A program made the position numbers and the translations under genes. Below are positions 1 through 11,700 of a stretch of 64,000 nt of DNA, piece by piece. The stretch is from Botryobacter ruber (GTDB lineage Bacteria > Bacteroidota > Bacteroidia > Cytophagales > Hymenobacteraceae), in NCBI RefSeq assembly GCF_003347595.2, contig NZ_QCZK02000015.1:186001-250000 (forward strand). Reading direction: 5' to 3'. The notes under the pieces are model-generated. The model was given only the letters and a program-made list of their open reading frames with translations. It did no database searches and was not told the origin of the DNA. The first letter of the stretch is position 1. Each line of letters begins with the position of its first letter.

Positions 1-79
1 GCCCCGCCACCAGCAGCACCTGCCTCAGTTGGGCGACGCTGATCTTCAGTTTAGGTAGTGGTAAAACAGGAGCCTGCAT
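1..79 (-). CDS. Partial gene, 5' end only, unknown product
   Basis: An ATG at 79 opens 26 codons that run without a stop to the left edge of the window; the protein begins MQAPVLPLPKLKISVAQLRQ. It lies 54 bases downstream of the hydrolase gene on the same strand, so it may be the next gene of that operon. Too little is visible to name a family, and the open frame could be chance. Confidence 0.4.
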   Translation of the reverse strand, partial: MQAPVLPLPKLKISVAQLRQVLLVAG

Positions 80-133
80 CAATCTTCTACTAAAATTACC
101 CAATAGAACAGCGCAGGAACCGGTGCGGCTGTG

Positions 134-1051
134 CTATTTCCTGATAAAGTTGTTGATAGCCGCCAGGTACTCGTTAAAGCCCATTTTAAGCGGAACCTCA
201 TCGTGGTCTGCTCCCGGTACGCGGATGGCTGTTTTTTGGGAACCGCCATAATTCTGGTAAACAATTTCGCCGTGGGTGTGGATGCTCAGGAAATCGTCGT
301 CGATGCCGTGTATCCAGAGGAAGGGCTGCTGGACCTTCTTTATTTCTTCGGCATTGTTGATTTTCAGATCAGTGACAAAAGTACCCGGGATAGATAGCCG
401 GGAGGCATCCTGCACCATGACGGCGGCAGAGGCAAACGGTGCTTCCAGTATCAGTTTGGCAGGACGCAGGGCAAAAGAAATAGGAATGGCAGCAACTATG
501 GTGGCAGGGGCAGTACCCATGCTGAAGCCGTACATGATCAGCCGGTCTGAGGTGAGGCCGTTTTGCTTTAGCCAGGTCAGGGCCGTATTCACATCAGCAT
601 ATAAACCTGACTCCGAAGGCTCTCCTTCCGATAAACCGTAGCCCCTGTAGTCGATCATGAGCACGCCGTAGCGGTTCTTTTGTCCGGTGTTGGCCAGCAG
701 CTTGGCGCGTTGCCAGTAAAAATCCATGTGGTCGCGGTTGCCGTGGCAGTACATGATCACGGTGTCGGTGGCAATGCGGTTGAGGTCGCCCAGGTACACG
801 CCGTGAATGGTATAAGACCCGCTTTCGCCGGGTGTTTGGGAAGTGAAGGTGAGCCGGTTGATTTTGTTCTGCGGAATGGTATAGCTGTTGCCTAACCTGA
901 AGTCGACTTCGCCGGTGTAGTTATCGAACTTGTATTCGGTGATGGTGTTGTCGGGGTTGAACAGGTTATCGTCGAGGCGCAGGCAGCTGCTGCACAAGAA
1001 GAGCAGTGTGCAGAGGACAGCCAGGAAAAGTTGTTTAAATGTTTTAATCAT
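134..1051 (-). CDS. Lipoprotein alpha/beta hydrolase (S33/Hydrolase_4 type)
   Basis: The 305-residue protein has a lipoprotein-type signal with a CSSC lipobox and the probable lipidated cysteine at residue 23. The rest looks like an alpha/beta hydrolase: an oxyanion-type MYCHGNRDH segment, the nucleophile elbow GFSMG, an acidic residue in WIHGIDDDF and a C-terminal GADHDE segment that supplies the catalytic histidine. Proteins of this shape are usually carboxyl-ester hydrolases or peptidase-like enzymes of unknown natural substrate, here attached to a membrane. Its ATG overlaps the stop codon of the upstream lipoprotein gene, so the two are probably translationally coupled. The fold is clear, the substrate is not. 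Confidence 0.85.
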   Translation of the reverse strand: MIKTFKQLFLAVLCTLLFLCSSCLRLDDNLFNPDNTITEYKFDNYTGEVDFRLGNSYTIPQNKINRLTFTSQTPGESGSYTIHGVYLGDLNRIATDTVIMYCHGNRDHMDFYWQRAKLLANTGQKNRYGVLMIDYRGYGLSEGEPSESGLYADVNTALTWLKQNGLTSDRLIMYGFSMGTAPATIVAAIPISFALRPAKLILEAPFASAAVMVQDASRLSIPGTFVTDLKINNAEEIKKVQQPFLWIHGIDDDFLSIHTHGEIVYQNYGGSQKTAIRVPGADHDEVPLKMGFNEYLAAINNFIRK

Positions 1052-1710
1052 CAGAATCTGCGTCTTAGTCCAAAATACACACCGCTAGCCCCTTTGTCGC
1101 CGGGACCGTAGTAATCCACCACTATTTTGCTTTCATCCTGGTTAAAGGCCACCTGTTTCAGCTCGACGGTATAGTCCCATTTGCTGCGCACAAAGGTGTA
1201 GCCCAGTTGCAGGGAGGGCAGCCAGTGGGCCGGTTGCTCTTCGCCGTGCGCCCGGGTGCTTTTGGTCTCAAACCAGTTGCTCATGCCAAAATAAATAACG
1301 TTGCGACGCGCGCCATGCTCCCAGAACGCATTCAGGTCGGCCTGCGGAAAAAGCCGTGTTTGCCAGTCACTCAAGCCGGTCATCAGGTTCAGCGTGCCGG
1401 AAGCGCTGAAGCCAGGCACAAAGCCTGCGGGTTGCCGGAAAGCATGCACCGCTCCTGCGTCGAGCTGCAGCAGTTTAAACGCTAGCGCGGTAGTATGCAG
1501 TCCGCCGAAAACGGTGGTGTTGCCGGTAAGGCCGTAGCCCACGTTCACATTGGTGAGCGGCAGCGGAATAACAACATCGCTGAAACTGATCAGCGGCCCG
1601 CCAAGGTCTGCTCCTACTGCCAGTTCACCTTCTGCAAGGGGCCTGACGTAACGTGTTGGGGCACAGGCCAGCAGGCACAGCAGTGGCATCAAAAGTAAAA
1701 GTCTTTTCAT
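1051..1710 (-). CDS. Lipoprotein of unknown function, probably outer-membrane associated
   Basis: I place the start at the ATG at 1710 because the next residues form a classic lipoprotein signal, MKRLLLLMPLLCLLAC, with the lipobox LLAC; an in-frame start at 1737 only adds a hydrophilic leader. The mature part (about 200 residues) is rich in glycine, aromatic residues and alternating polar/apolar stretches and ends in GVYFGLRRRF, which suggests a beta-rich envelope protein. No domain is recognised. It overlaps the downstream alpha/beta hydrolase by one base, so the two probably act together at the envelope. Confidence 0.75.
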   Translation of the reverse strand: MKRLLLLMPLLCLLACAPTRYVRPLAEGELAVGADLGGPLISFSDVVIPLPLTNVNVGYGLTGNTTVFGGLHTTALAFKLLQLDAGAVHAFRQPAGFVPGFSASGTLNLMTGLSDWQTRLFPQADLNAFWEHGARRNVIYFGMSNWFETKSTRAHGEEQPAHWLPSLQLGYTFVRSKWDYTVELKQVAFNQDESKIVVDYYGPGDKGASGVYFGLRRRF

Positions 1711-1823
1711 AAAGTTGCCCGGGTTAAAGCAAAACAACTGAAAGGTATGGAATTTATGGAATATTCTGTGCAGCCGGAAAAGAATTTCGCTGCTAAACTA
1801 CAAGCTGCTTAGCCAGTTATGCC

Positions 1824-1855
1824 GCAGCAGAAGTGGCTGTGGTGGCAGGTGCAGA
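1824..1855 (+). repeat. Intergenic 32-bp repeat, copy 1
   Basis: A clean copy with the core GGCTGTGGTGGCAGGTGCAG in forward orientation and a GCAGCAG left arm. It lies between two minus-strand genes and is followed at once by a hairpin. Confidence 0.8.
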
Positions 1856-1857
1856 AC

Positions 1858-1886
1858 GAATAAAGCGCCCCTAAAGCGCTTTATTC
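1858..1886 (-). terminator. Hairpin overlapping the stop of the SRPBCC gene
   Basis: AATAAAGCGC (1859-1868) pairs with GCGCTTTATT (1876-1885) around a 7-base loop. The right arm contains the stop codon of the gene at 1881. The A/T-rich stem base suits an intrinsic terminator for the leftward transcript. Confidence 0.6.
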
Positions 1887-2264
1887 TTCCTCGTAAAACT
1901 CGATGAGCGCCGCAAAATAGCTTTCGGTCCAGCCGGCGGATATGTCGTCGTAATCCTGGTCGGGGATGTTGGTGTGGCGGAGTTCTACGGAAGTGCCGGC
2001 TTTGTGCGGGTGCAGCTTGATGGTAACGATAGAATCTTCGGGCTGCTCCCCGAAGTACCAGTGCTGCACAAGCTTTTTCCCTTCTTCAAATTCGAGGTTA
2101 CGGCCCACAATGCTCCCATCGAAGAGCGAAAACTCCGAACCGGGCTCTGTGGACATTTCTGCCGGTTCGCCGGTCCAGGCCTGCAGCGTGAGCGGGTTCG
2201 TGAGGGCAGCGTACACCAGTTCGGGTTCGGCCGGTACGATGTAGTATTTTTTGAAATCTTTCAT
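1881..2264 (-). CDS. SRPBCC/AHSA1-family protein
   Basis: The 127-residue protein has the START-like pattern of the AHSA1 (Aha1 C-terminal-like) family. It opens with a YYIVPAEPELVYAALTNP segment, followed by LQAWTGEPAEM, a central VGRNLEFEEGKKLVQHWYF strand pair, and a C-terminal helix that begins near DISAGWTESYF. Members form a hydrophobic cavity; some bind lipids or act as co-chaperones, and most are uncharacterised. Length is normal for the family. It follows the VF530-type gene on the same strand with a short gap and ends in a hairpin. Confidence 0.85.
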   Translation of the reverse strand: MKDFKKYYIVPAEPELVYAALTNPLTLQAWTGEPAEMSTEPGSEFSLFDGSIVGRNLEFEEGKKLVQHWYFGEQPEDSIVTIKLHPHKAGTSVELRHTNIPDQDYDDISAGWTESYFAALIEFYEEE

Positions 2265-2287
2265 GGGTGAGGTCGGATAAAACAGGT

Positions 2288-2506
2288 TTAGCGGGCAAAG
2301 GTTTTAATGTACAGGTCTTCGACTTTTTCACGTGCCCAGGGGGTTTTGCGCAAAAACTTCAGGCTCGATTTGATACTCGGATCGTGGTTGAAACTGTTGA
2401 TCTTTATCCGGTAGCCCAGTTCTTCCCAGCCGTAGTAATCCACGAGCTGCACCAAGATCATCTCCAGCGTTCTTCCGTGCAACGGGTTGTTCTTTTGTTC
2501 CTGCAT
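2288..2506 (-). CDS. VF530-family (DUF2132) DNA-binding-like protein
   Basis: I choose the ATG at 2506 (72 residues) because the family normally begins close to the [13 protein letters not shown] motif; the longer frame starts with GTG. Family hallmarks are [31 protein letters not shown] and [12 protein letters not shown]. The VF530 fold is a small helical domain, named after a Vibrio protein of known structure and suspected to bind nucleic acid; the cellular role is unknown. It is a single-domain protein of usual size and probably co-transcribed with the SRPBCC gene. Confidence 0.85.
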   Translation of the reverse strand: MQEQKNNPLHGRTLEMILVQLVDYYGWEELGYRIKINSFNHDPSIKSSLKFLRKTPWAREKVEDLYIKTFAR

Positions 2507-2607
2507 AGGTTGTTGTCTCTGATCAGGCACTCCGTCCTGTTCTACGTCTGAAAGTTAAGCAGGATTTCCGGCATTGCTCCTTTTCGGCCCCACGAAAATT
2601 GAAATAA

Positions 2608-2639
2608 GCAGCAGCAAAGGCTGTGGTGGCAGGAGCAGT
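2608..2639 (+). repeat. Intergenic 32-bp repeat, copy 2
   Basis: Forward copy (GGCTGTGGTGGCAGGAGCAG). With copy 3, 45 bases away in the opposite orientation, it can form a long imperfect hairpin. Confidence 0.8.
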
Positions 2640-2683
2640 ACTACTTCTACAACCTGGACTTTGCCAAAGGCTGTAGAAAGGTT

Positions 2684-2715
2684 TTCTGCAGCAGCCACCA
2701 CAGCCGCTGCTCCTG
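2684..2715 (-). repeat. Intergenic 32-bp repeat, copy 3
   Basis: Reverse copy (core reads CCACCACAGCC on the plus strand), the inverted partner of copy 2. Both lie between the VF530 gene and the terminator of the giant gene. Confidence 0.8.
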
Positions 2716-2727
2716 TTTTCCATCTAA

Positions 2728-2765
2728 AAAAACAGGTCGTCCCCGAACGAAGACGACCTGTTTTA
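2728..2765 (-). terminator. Terminator of the giant T9SS gene
   Basis: ACAGGTCGTC and GACGACCTGT form a perfect stem flanked by A-runs on the left and TTTT on the right, so it can stop transcription in either direction. It lies 25 bases after the stop codon of the giant gene. Confidence 0.8.
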
Positions 2766-2789
2766 CTTTCAAAACAAACAAAGCTCCTG

Positions 2790-5700
2790 TTACTTTTTAA
2801 TGATCTTCAGAATATTGTTGTAGCCTTTGGATTGGATCGTAAGGAAATAAACGCCTGCCCCCATTTTAGCTTCGGAAAGATTTACTTCCAGCTTCCCGCC
2901 ATCCAGGGCAAAATCCGATTCGAGGTACTTCCTTCCCAGTACATCCGTAATCCTGATGCGTACAGTTGCTGTGTTGGCATTCCTGAAATCCAGGAAGACG
3001 CTTTCAGTTACAGGGTTCGGGTACACGTTAATTTCCATCTGCCCATCCCGGGATAAGCTGGTTGGGTTAAGCCTGAAACTGTTATCAACCGGTTTTAACA
3101 GCCCCATCACTTCCGATGCGTTCAGGGCGCCATTGTACAAGCGGACGTCATCCAGGTCGCCCCTCCATTTCCGGGAGGTGAGCTGCGAACCGATGTAAAG
3201 CGGCGAAGTGTTGCCCAGGATGCTTACCGGAGCGGCGTAGGTAACGGTGGCATCCTCTACCCCATTGATGTAAATTTTAGACGTGCTGCCATCGAAGGTA
3301 GCCGCCACGTGCATCCAGGTACTTCCGTTGCTGGGGTAGCTGGTGCCGGACTCGATTCGGTAAGCGCCGTCACTGGTGTCGTCGTTTATCCTGAATTCCA
3401 GTTTGCCATCGTTGTTCACGCCGAAGTCGTACCCGTCAGCCCCTGTTTTGCTGAGGATGGTACGGGTGCTCACATCTACTGGCCTGATCCAGGCAGCAAT
3501 GGTAATCGCATCGGAAATATTGAGCGTGGCATTGCTGGGGACGGTGGCAAAGCGGTCGGTGGCGCCCGGCAGGTACAAGGCCAGTCCATCCACACCGGCA
3601 GTCCAGCTTACGTCCTTCGTTTTCTGAAGCGTCGCATGGTTTCCGGCACCGGAATTATCCAGCAGCGTTTCGCCGCTTCCTTCGTCCATTTTCCAGTGAC
3701 CGACCAGCACACTGCCCGAACCTTCTGCCAGCGTAGTAAAGCTCCAGGCTTCCGACCAGTTTGCGTTTCCTGTCCCGTTACCGGACTGCACACGCCAGAA
3801 ATATTCCTGGTTTAGCGCTAATCCTGTAACTTTCAAGGATGTTGCTGCTACATTACCCTGGTTTACCGTTAATGTCGTGAAATCGGAAGCAGTTGACACC
3901 TGTACGTTGTAGAAGGTAGCATTTGCGGCGGCGTTCCAGGTCAGAATCGGGTTAAGGCTTACTGCTGTTGCCGCGTTAGCCGGAGCACTTAAGGTAGCAA
4001 CGGCAGGCAGTGGCAACAGAACAGATTCGGTTCTGAAACTCCAGGTAGCAGACCAGTCGCTGCTGCCGTTGTTGCCCACCGCCATCACGCGCCAGTAGTA
4101 CAACACGTTGTTTACCAGGTCCGGCACTTCGGCAGAGGTTGCTGCAATTTCGCTCTGATCGAAAACTGTGGTAGCGAAATCGGGCACCGTGGCCACCTGC
4201 AACCTGTAACTGGTTGCCTCTGGTAAACTATTCCAGCTAACAGTAGTAGGCGCAATGGCTACATCCGTAGCTGCATTTACCGGTGCAGCCAGTATTGGTT
4301 TGTCTCCTGAAGTCGGCACAAAGAAAGCAACTGCAGACAAATTCGCCGCTGGCGTCAGGGTAAGCGCTTCCTGGTTATATACCTGTCCGTCAACCAGCCA
4401 GTAGTCAAATACATAGCCCTCGCCCGCCAGGGCTTTAAGCTGAAGGGGAACTCCTGCAAAATAGGTTCCCTGCCACGGATAAGGCTGCTGCGCGTTCGCA
4501 CCCACTGTTTTACTGTTGATGGTCAGGGAGTTCAGGATGATACTGCCGTGGGACTGGTCACTTACGTTCAGGTTGACGGCTATTTCTGCTCCCAGCCCGA
4601 AAGCTTCCCGCAGGTGTTGCCGTACATAACCGGGTCTTACAGAGGCAAAGTTTTTGATGTCGACCACATTCTTACCCCAGCTGCTCACCGAAGAAGGTCT
4701 GCCCCAGCGGAGGATATGTTCTTCCATCTCCGGCTCCATAATTACTCTGATGCTATCAACCACATGGTGTACCCGCTCCGTTACAAAAGCAGTGTTCAGC
4801 TGGTCGGCGACGCGGTTGATCAGGTCATTTTTAAAGTTCGCATTCTGCAGCAGGTGGTACATGATAAAGTTGGGCCATTCTTCGTTGATATCGCCGTTTA
4901 CTCTGGAAATTACCCAGGCTACAGAATTGAAACTGGCATCGCCGCCACTGTTGGCGCCAAAGGCACGGTCCGCATCGTAGAGTATCCACCTCCAGCGGCC
5001 ATCCTGGCCAGCCGGCGCATTCGGATCGTAGGGAACGCGGGCTCTCCAGAAATCAATGTTACTGTGCGGCCAGTCGTCGTTGCCGTTGTAGATCTGTGCG
5101 CTGAAATAGTCAAGGAAATTGTCTACATCCATGCGGGTTTTCACCCCTTCAAAGTTGGCATCGTTGCTCAGGTCGGTTTTTCCGATGTAATCCAGCATTT
5201 CCAGGTAATGCAGGTTATCGCCCTCGTTAATTTGATAATCGTAGGTCAGCAGGTCGATGTTATCGGGGTCTACGCCGTAAATTCTTCCCAGGTAATGTTT
5301 ATCGGCCCTTTCCCGGATGTTATGAATTCCCCAGTATTCGCCGTTGATAAACACTACCGAAGGCCTGAAGTTCTGGGTAGGCATGATGTGTTTGACCAGG
5401 TATTGGGCGGCGGCGTCTTTGAACATGCTCGTTCCCCAGTCGTTACCCGCGTTACGCAGCACCAGCCGTTTGAAGCTCGAATAAGGATAATTCTGGAAAA
5501 CCGGGTGGTTCATGTAGCTGTTGCCATACTCGCCTCTTGCCACAATCCGCAGCGATTTTTGCGGGAACCTGCGGGTAAAGTCGCCGTTAATCCGGATGCC
5601 AATGTTTTCCTGGAACGACACTTCAGGTGCAAATAGCTCAATAGAAGCAGGTCTTTCCCAAGCATCGCCCAACTGGTTGTAGTTTCCTGTTTCTTCATCA

Positions 5701-8700
5701 CCGGACACGTAGGTAGCGCCTGGCACATAAATACCCGTTTCGTGACCAAACAGGTTTTCGAAAGCTGTCACCACCGATACGACCGGCATGGTGTACTGCC
5801 TGCCCGGCAGAATGATATAGGTTCCGGTTGTTACTGCGGAGTTCAGGGTATTTTCCTTGAAGGCTTTTGCCCGCACCACTGTACCTTTTCTTACCAGTCC
5901 GGTAGGTTCGTTCCACGACCTGGAGCTGCCTTCGATGAAGTTGGTCGGGATCATGGAATGTGCATTGGGCTCGCCGGAGCGGTCTACAATCTGCAGCGGC
6001 TGCTCATAAATTGGTGATGCCGCTGTCGGTTCTGAACCATCGAGGGTGTAGCGGATGGTTACAGCAGGATCGGGATGGGTGATGGCCAGGCTTACCGCGC
6101 TGGGGTAAATACCGGGTGCTACCGAGAAGGCTGCTTTGGCAACCAGTTCGCTGTAGCCGCCTGCCTGGTTTGTAGCGCCTGGTGTGGGTGCATCAAAAAA
6201 CATGTACGCCCCGGTACCGTCCGGCTGCCGCCCCCTGGATAAACCGGAGGCAATGGCCACAGGCGGCATTTCGTCCACAAGCGCTCCGTCCGGTGAGGTG
6301 AGCAGCACTTCCTCGCCCTGTGCACTGACGGCAAAACTGGTGTGCAGCGGAAGTTCAGGATTCACCCTGTTTTTACTCGAAGCCCAGATGAGCAGGAACT
6401 CTCCAGGGGCTATTGTTTTTGCCGGGAATACCCACTTGAACGGATTATCATACGAATCGGACAAGCCGAATCCTTCCAGGTTTACCGGGGTGGTGCCGTA
6501 GTTCACGAGCTCAATCCAGTCTTCGAAAGCGCCGTCCTCGTCTGCTATGGTGTTGCTGTTGGAGGACATGACTTCGTTAATGGCCAGGTTGTAAACAGTA
6601 GCTTGCAGCACCGTACGGAAGGTTTTTACAGCTGACCAGGGACCGTCGCCCGCTGAGTTTACCGCCATTACGCGCCAGAAATAGTCCGTGGCAACAGCCA
6701 GGGCCGTTTCAGGTTTGTAAGTGGTTTGCCCGGAAACGACTTCCTCAACAACCAAACCTGTAAACTGCTCGTCGGTAGCTACCTGAACTTTATAAGTGCT
6801 GGCATTTGCTGTTGCTTCCCAACTGAACTCCGGTTTCAGGCTTACGTCCTGCTGGTTATCAGCTGGTGCAAGTGTTACAACTTGTCCGGGCACCAATACA
6901 GTGGTTCTGCTATCTTCCAGGATGTCGATATTGTCCAGCCGGAGTTGTGTCCGGGCGCCACCGCCAACGCGCTGCACACCGGTGAAGTAGTAGCGGAAGA
7001 GCACCTGCACGTATTCCTTCCCTACCGCTGCAGCAGGCAGATAACCTGTCAGCAGTTCCAGGCTGTTCTCGGCTATTTCCTTGCTTTCGTACACCAGCGG
7101 CGTTTCCGCTTCGTTAATGACCGGCGACCAGGCGCCGCTGCTGCCTACCCGGTAGAACACGGCCAGGTTGTACACCCGGTAGTTGGGGATGAGCGTTTCG
7201 GCATGGAAGCTGATTTTAGCATCGGTAATATCCCTGGTATCCACTGCCACCAAAGCAGCACCTAAATCACGGCCCCTGCCGGTGTTGATGAAGGAAATGC
7301 CATTCTCGCCCAACCCGTTGATGCGGGTACGGGAGGTGTTGCGGTACGGGAAGCCGATATTGCCTAAATCTACTGTATTATAATCAGCAGCCGGAATGGC
7401 ATACGGGAAAAGTAGCGGCACCTCTGCACCCGGATCATCAACATCAGACTGCAGGAACAGCATGTTGCCCGGGAAAGAACCTTCCGGCTCGTTGGCATCC
7501 CAGCTGCTAAAGGCAAAAGCGCCCACCGATAAAGCCTGTGCTGCCGGGTACACCAGCACCCGGAACGTAGCAGGTGCTGAGTCAAGGTTACCGTCGTTGG
7601 CTTTTAGTTCGATCGTGGCATCACCGGCTTTGAGCGGCGTGATCTGCAGCAGGTTGCCTGCTATGGCAATGGTGGCAACAGCAGTGTTGGAACTGCTGGC
7701 TGTAAAGGTCAATGCATCGTTTTCAGGATCGGAGAAAACGGCGGAAAGGTCTATTTCAGTAGCTGCGGCACCGGCAACCAGTTCCTGCAAACCAACAGCG
7801 TTGCTGACCACCGGCGGCAGGTTTACGGCTCCCAGCGCATCGCCTTCTACTGTTACGTTGTCGAAACGGTTGTTGCCTGCGGTACCGCCTGCGCCCTGCT
7901 CAAACTGCACCTGTACTTTGAAATTGGCGTTGTCGTTGGCTCCGGCTATGGCGCTGAAGTCGAGTGTTACCAGTTCGGGCACGCCATCCACCACGGTCAC
8001 ATCCTGCAGTGGCACAAAGGTAGTGCCGTCGAGGGTGTAGCTGATTTTCTGCAGCCCGGCGCCTGAGCCGGAGCGGCGGGTTTCGTACTTGAAGACGATA
8101 TCCTCGAAGCCTGCGGTGGAGACATTAAAGGTAAGCGTTGAGCCAATCGGCGTGTTGAGCCGCAGGTGTGTTTCGGCCAGGTCGCCGTTGCGGGCGTTTA
8201 TGCCGGAAAAGTTCTGTAAATCGTCTGCTTCTATAGCAGAGGCTGTGGTGAGAGCAGCAGTAAGGCTGCCACTGTTCAGCGTCTGCGTTGGAGTCAAAAG
8301 ATCACTGGTGTTGTTGAAGTTCCAGTAGTGGAAAAGAGTAGCAACTGTTGCAGGAGCAGCTGTGGTGGTTAAGCTCCAGATTTCAGACCACTCGCTGTCA
8401 CCGCCGTCGTTGCTGGCAAGTACTCTCCAGTAGTATTGCTTGCTGTTCTGCAGCCCCTCCACCTGCACAGAATTTACCAGCACATTGGTCTTTTCAACAA
8501 CGGCATCGGAACAATCCGGATTTTCCGAAACCTGCACTTTGTACATCGTTGCACCTGCTGCAGCATTCCAGCTAAGTACCGGATCACAGGCTACATCCAC
8601 TGCAGTATTTAATGGTGAAGCTAACAGGGGAGCCGCCGGTACTGGTGTACTGGTACCAGCATCCTCCAGGATGTTGATTTCATCGAGCCGGAGCTGGGTC

Positions 8701-11700
8701 CGGGCGCCACCGCCAACGCGTTGCACGCCGGTGAAGTAGTAGCGGAAGAGCACCTGCACATATTCCTGCCCAACGGCTGCCGCAGGCAGATAGCCCGTCA
8801 GCAGTTCCAGGCTGTTCTCGGCCAGTTCTTTACTTTCGTATACCAGCGATGCCCCTGCTTCCGTTTGAACCGGCGACCAGGCGCCGCTGCTGCCTACCCG
8901 GTAGAACACGGCCAGGTTGTACACCCGGAAGTTAGGGATGAGCGTTTCTGCATGAAAAGAAATTTTGGCATCGGTAATGTTCCTGGTATCTACTGCCACC
9001 AGGGCTGCTCCTAAATCACGGCCCCTGCCGGTGTTGATGAAGGAAATGCCATTATCGCCCAACCCGTTGATGCGGGTGCGGGAAGTGTTGCGGTATGGGA
9101 AGCCGACGTTGCCGGCATCTGCAGTGACTAAATCAGCAGCAGGAACTGCGTAAGAAAAGAGCAGCGGCACCTCTACGCCCGGATCGTCTACGTCAGACTG
9201 CAGGAACAGCATGTTGCCCGGGAAAGAACCTTCCGGCTCATTAGCATCCCAACTGCTAAAGGCGAAAGCGCCTGTCGATAAAGCCTGTGCGGCCGGGTAC
9301 ACCAGCACCCGGAACGTAGCTGGTGCAGAGTCGAGGTTGCCGTCGTTGGCTTTAAGTTCTACCGTGGCGTCACCGGCTTTGAGCGGCGTGATCTGCAGCA
9401 GGTTGCCTGCTATGGCAATGGTGGCAACAGCAGTGTTGGAACTGCTGGCTGTAAAGGTCAATGCATCGTTTTCAGGATCGGAGAAAACGGCGGAAAGGTC
9501 TATTTCAGTAGCTGCGGCACCGGCAACCAGTTCCTGCAGGCCAACAGCGTTGCTGACCACCGGCGGCAGGTTTACGGCTCCCAGCGCGTCGCCTTCTACT
9601 GTTACGTTGTCGAAGCGGTTGTTGCCTGCGGTACCGCCTGCGCCCTGCTCAAACTGCACCTGTACTTTGAAATTGGCGTTGTCGTTGGCTCCGGCTATGG
9701 CGCTGAAGTCCAGTGTTACCAGTTCGGGTACGCCGTCCACCACGGTCACGTCCTGCAGCGACACAAAGGTGGTGCCGTCGAGGGTGTAGCTGATTTTCTG
9801 CAGCCCGGCGCCTGAACCGGAACGGCGGGTTTCGTACTTAAAGACGATATCCTCGAAGCCTGCGGTGGAAATGTGGAAGGTAAGGGCGGAGCCGATTGGC
9901 GTGTTGAGCCGCAGGTGTGTTTCAGCCAAATCGCCGTTGCGGGCGTTTATGCCGGAGAACTCGTTTAAGGTACCTGCTTCTATAACAGAGGCTGTGGTGA
10001 GAGCAGCAGTAAGGCTGCCGCCGGTCAGCGTCTGTGTTGGGGCCATTAAGTCGGCAGAATTATTGAAGTTCCAGTAGTGGAACAGGGTGCCGGCAGTTAC
10101 AGGCGGTGGCGGTGGCGGAGTGGCCGTGGTGAAGTTCCAGATCTCAGACCAGTCGCTGTCGCCGCCGTCGTTGCTGGCATGCACTCTCCAGTAATACTGC
10201 TTTCCGGCCTCTAAGCCGGTTACTTCTACGGAGCTTGTCGCGATACTGCCCTGGTCAAAAACGGTGGTTGAAAAATCCTGGAACTCGGAAACCTGCACGC
10301 TAAAGCCAATGGCATCTGCGGCTGCATTCCAGCTAAGCACTGTGTTAACAGCCACGTCCACGGCACCATTTTCCGGTGAAGCTAACAAGGGAGGTGCCGG
10401 TGGTTCAGGTGCACGCCGCATTACCCGGTCTATTTCAGCGGCACTCAGCGCTCCATTGTACAACCTGAGATCGTCCAGCCCGCCTTTCCACCTGCGGGAG
10501 CCATCGAGGGAGCCGATGTACAAGGCGGAAGTGTTCGCCCGGATGGTAACGGGAGTGCTGTAGGTAACGGCGGCATCTTCTACGCCATTGATGTAAATCC
10601 GGGAAGTGGTGCCGTCGAAGGTGGCGGCTACGTGGGTCCAGGTGCTGCCGTTGCCGGTGTAGGTGGCGTTAGATTCGAGGCTGTAGCTGTTGCCGTTCGT
10701 GTCGTAGTTGAAGCGGAATTCTATCTTGCCGTCGTTGTTTATCCCAAGCTCATACCCGTCCGGGTCCGATTTGCTGAGGATGGTGCGGGTACTCACATCG
10801 AGCGGCCGCATCCAGGCGGCAATCGTGATGGCATCGGTGATGTTTAAGGAAGCATGATTGGGCACTGTGGCAAAGCGATCGGTGGTGCCCGGCAGGTAAA
10901 GCGACAGCCCGTCTACACCGGCTACCCAACTGACATCCCGTGTTTTCTTAATGGTAGCGTTGTTTGCATAACCCGAAACATCCTGCAGCATCTCACCTCT
11001 ACCCTCTTCCATTTTCCAGTGCCCCACCAGGATACTGCCGGTCGAACCACCCGACGGACCGCCGGAAGAAACTGGCGCCGTTGAAAAAGTCCAGGTTTCG
11101 GACCATGCTGACTCCCCCAGCTGGTTTTTTGCTTTTACCCGCCAGAAATACTGCGCATCCGGATCCAGGTCAGGCGTCTGCACCGAAGAATTCTGGAGAT
11201 CCGCCAGGTCCAGCACAGGAGAAGCGAAATCTGAGTTTTTTGCCAGCTGCAGCATAAAACTACTGGCACCAGGCGTCATTTCCCAATTCAGATTTAAGCT
11301 GACAGGCAGCCCGTAGGCAAAATTGGCAGGTGAGCTTAATACGGGTGTTTCAGGAACGGATGGCTCCCCCTGCACCAGGGTATAAATCTGCAACGAAGTT
11401 AAAGCCCCATGGTACAACCTGAGATCATCCAGGCCGCCTTTCCACCTGCGGGAGCCATCCAGGGAGCCGATGTACAAGGCGGAAGTGTTCGCATTAATTG
11501 TAACAGGACTGCTGTAGGTAACGGCGGCATCTTCCACCCCATTGATGTAAATCCGGGAAGTGGTGCCGTCGAAGGTGGCGGCCACGTGGGTCCAGGTGCT
11601 GCCGTTGCCGGTGTAAGTGGCGTTGGAGACGAGGCTGTAGCTGTTGCCATTCGTGTCGTAGTTGAAGCGGAATTCTATCTTGCCGTCGTTGTTTATCCCA

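Noticed and set aside
4548..5636. 362-codon plus-strand open frame
   Set aside because: It lies wholly antisense to the CotH region of the giant gene; its composition follows from high-GC codons on the other strand and it shows no domain.
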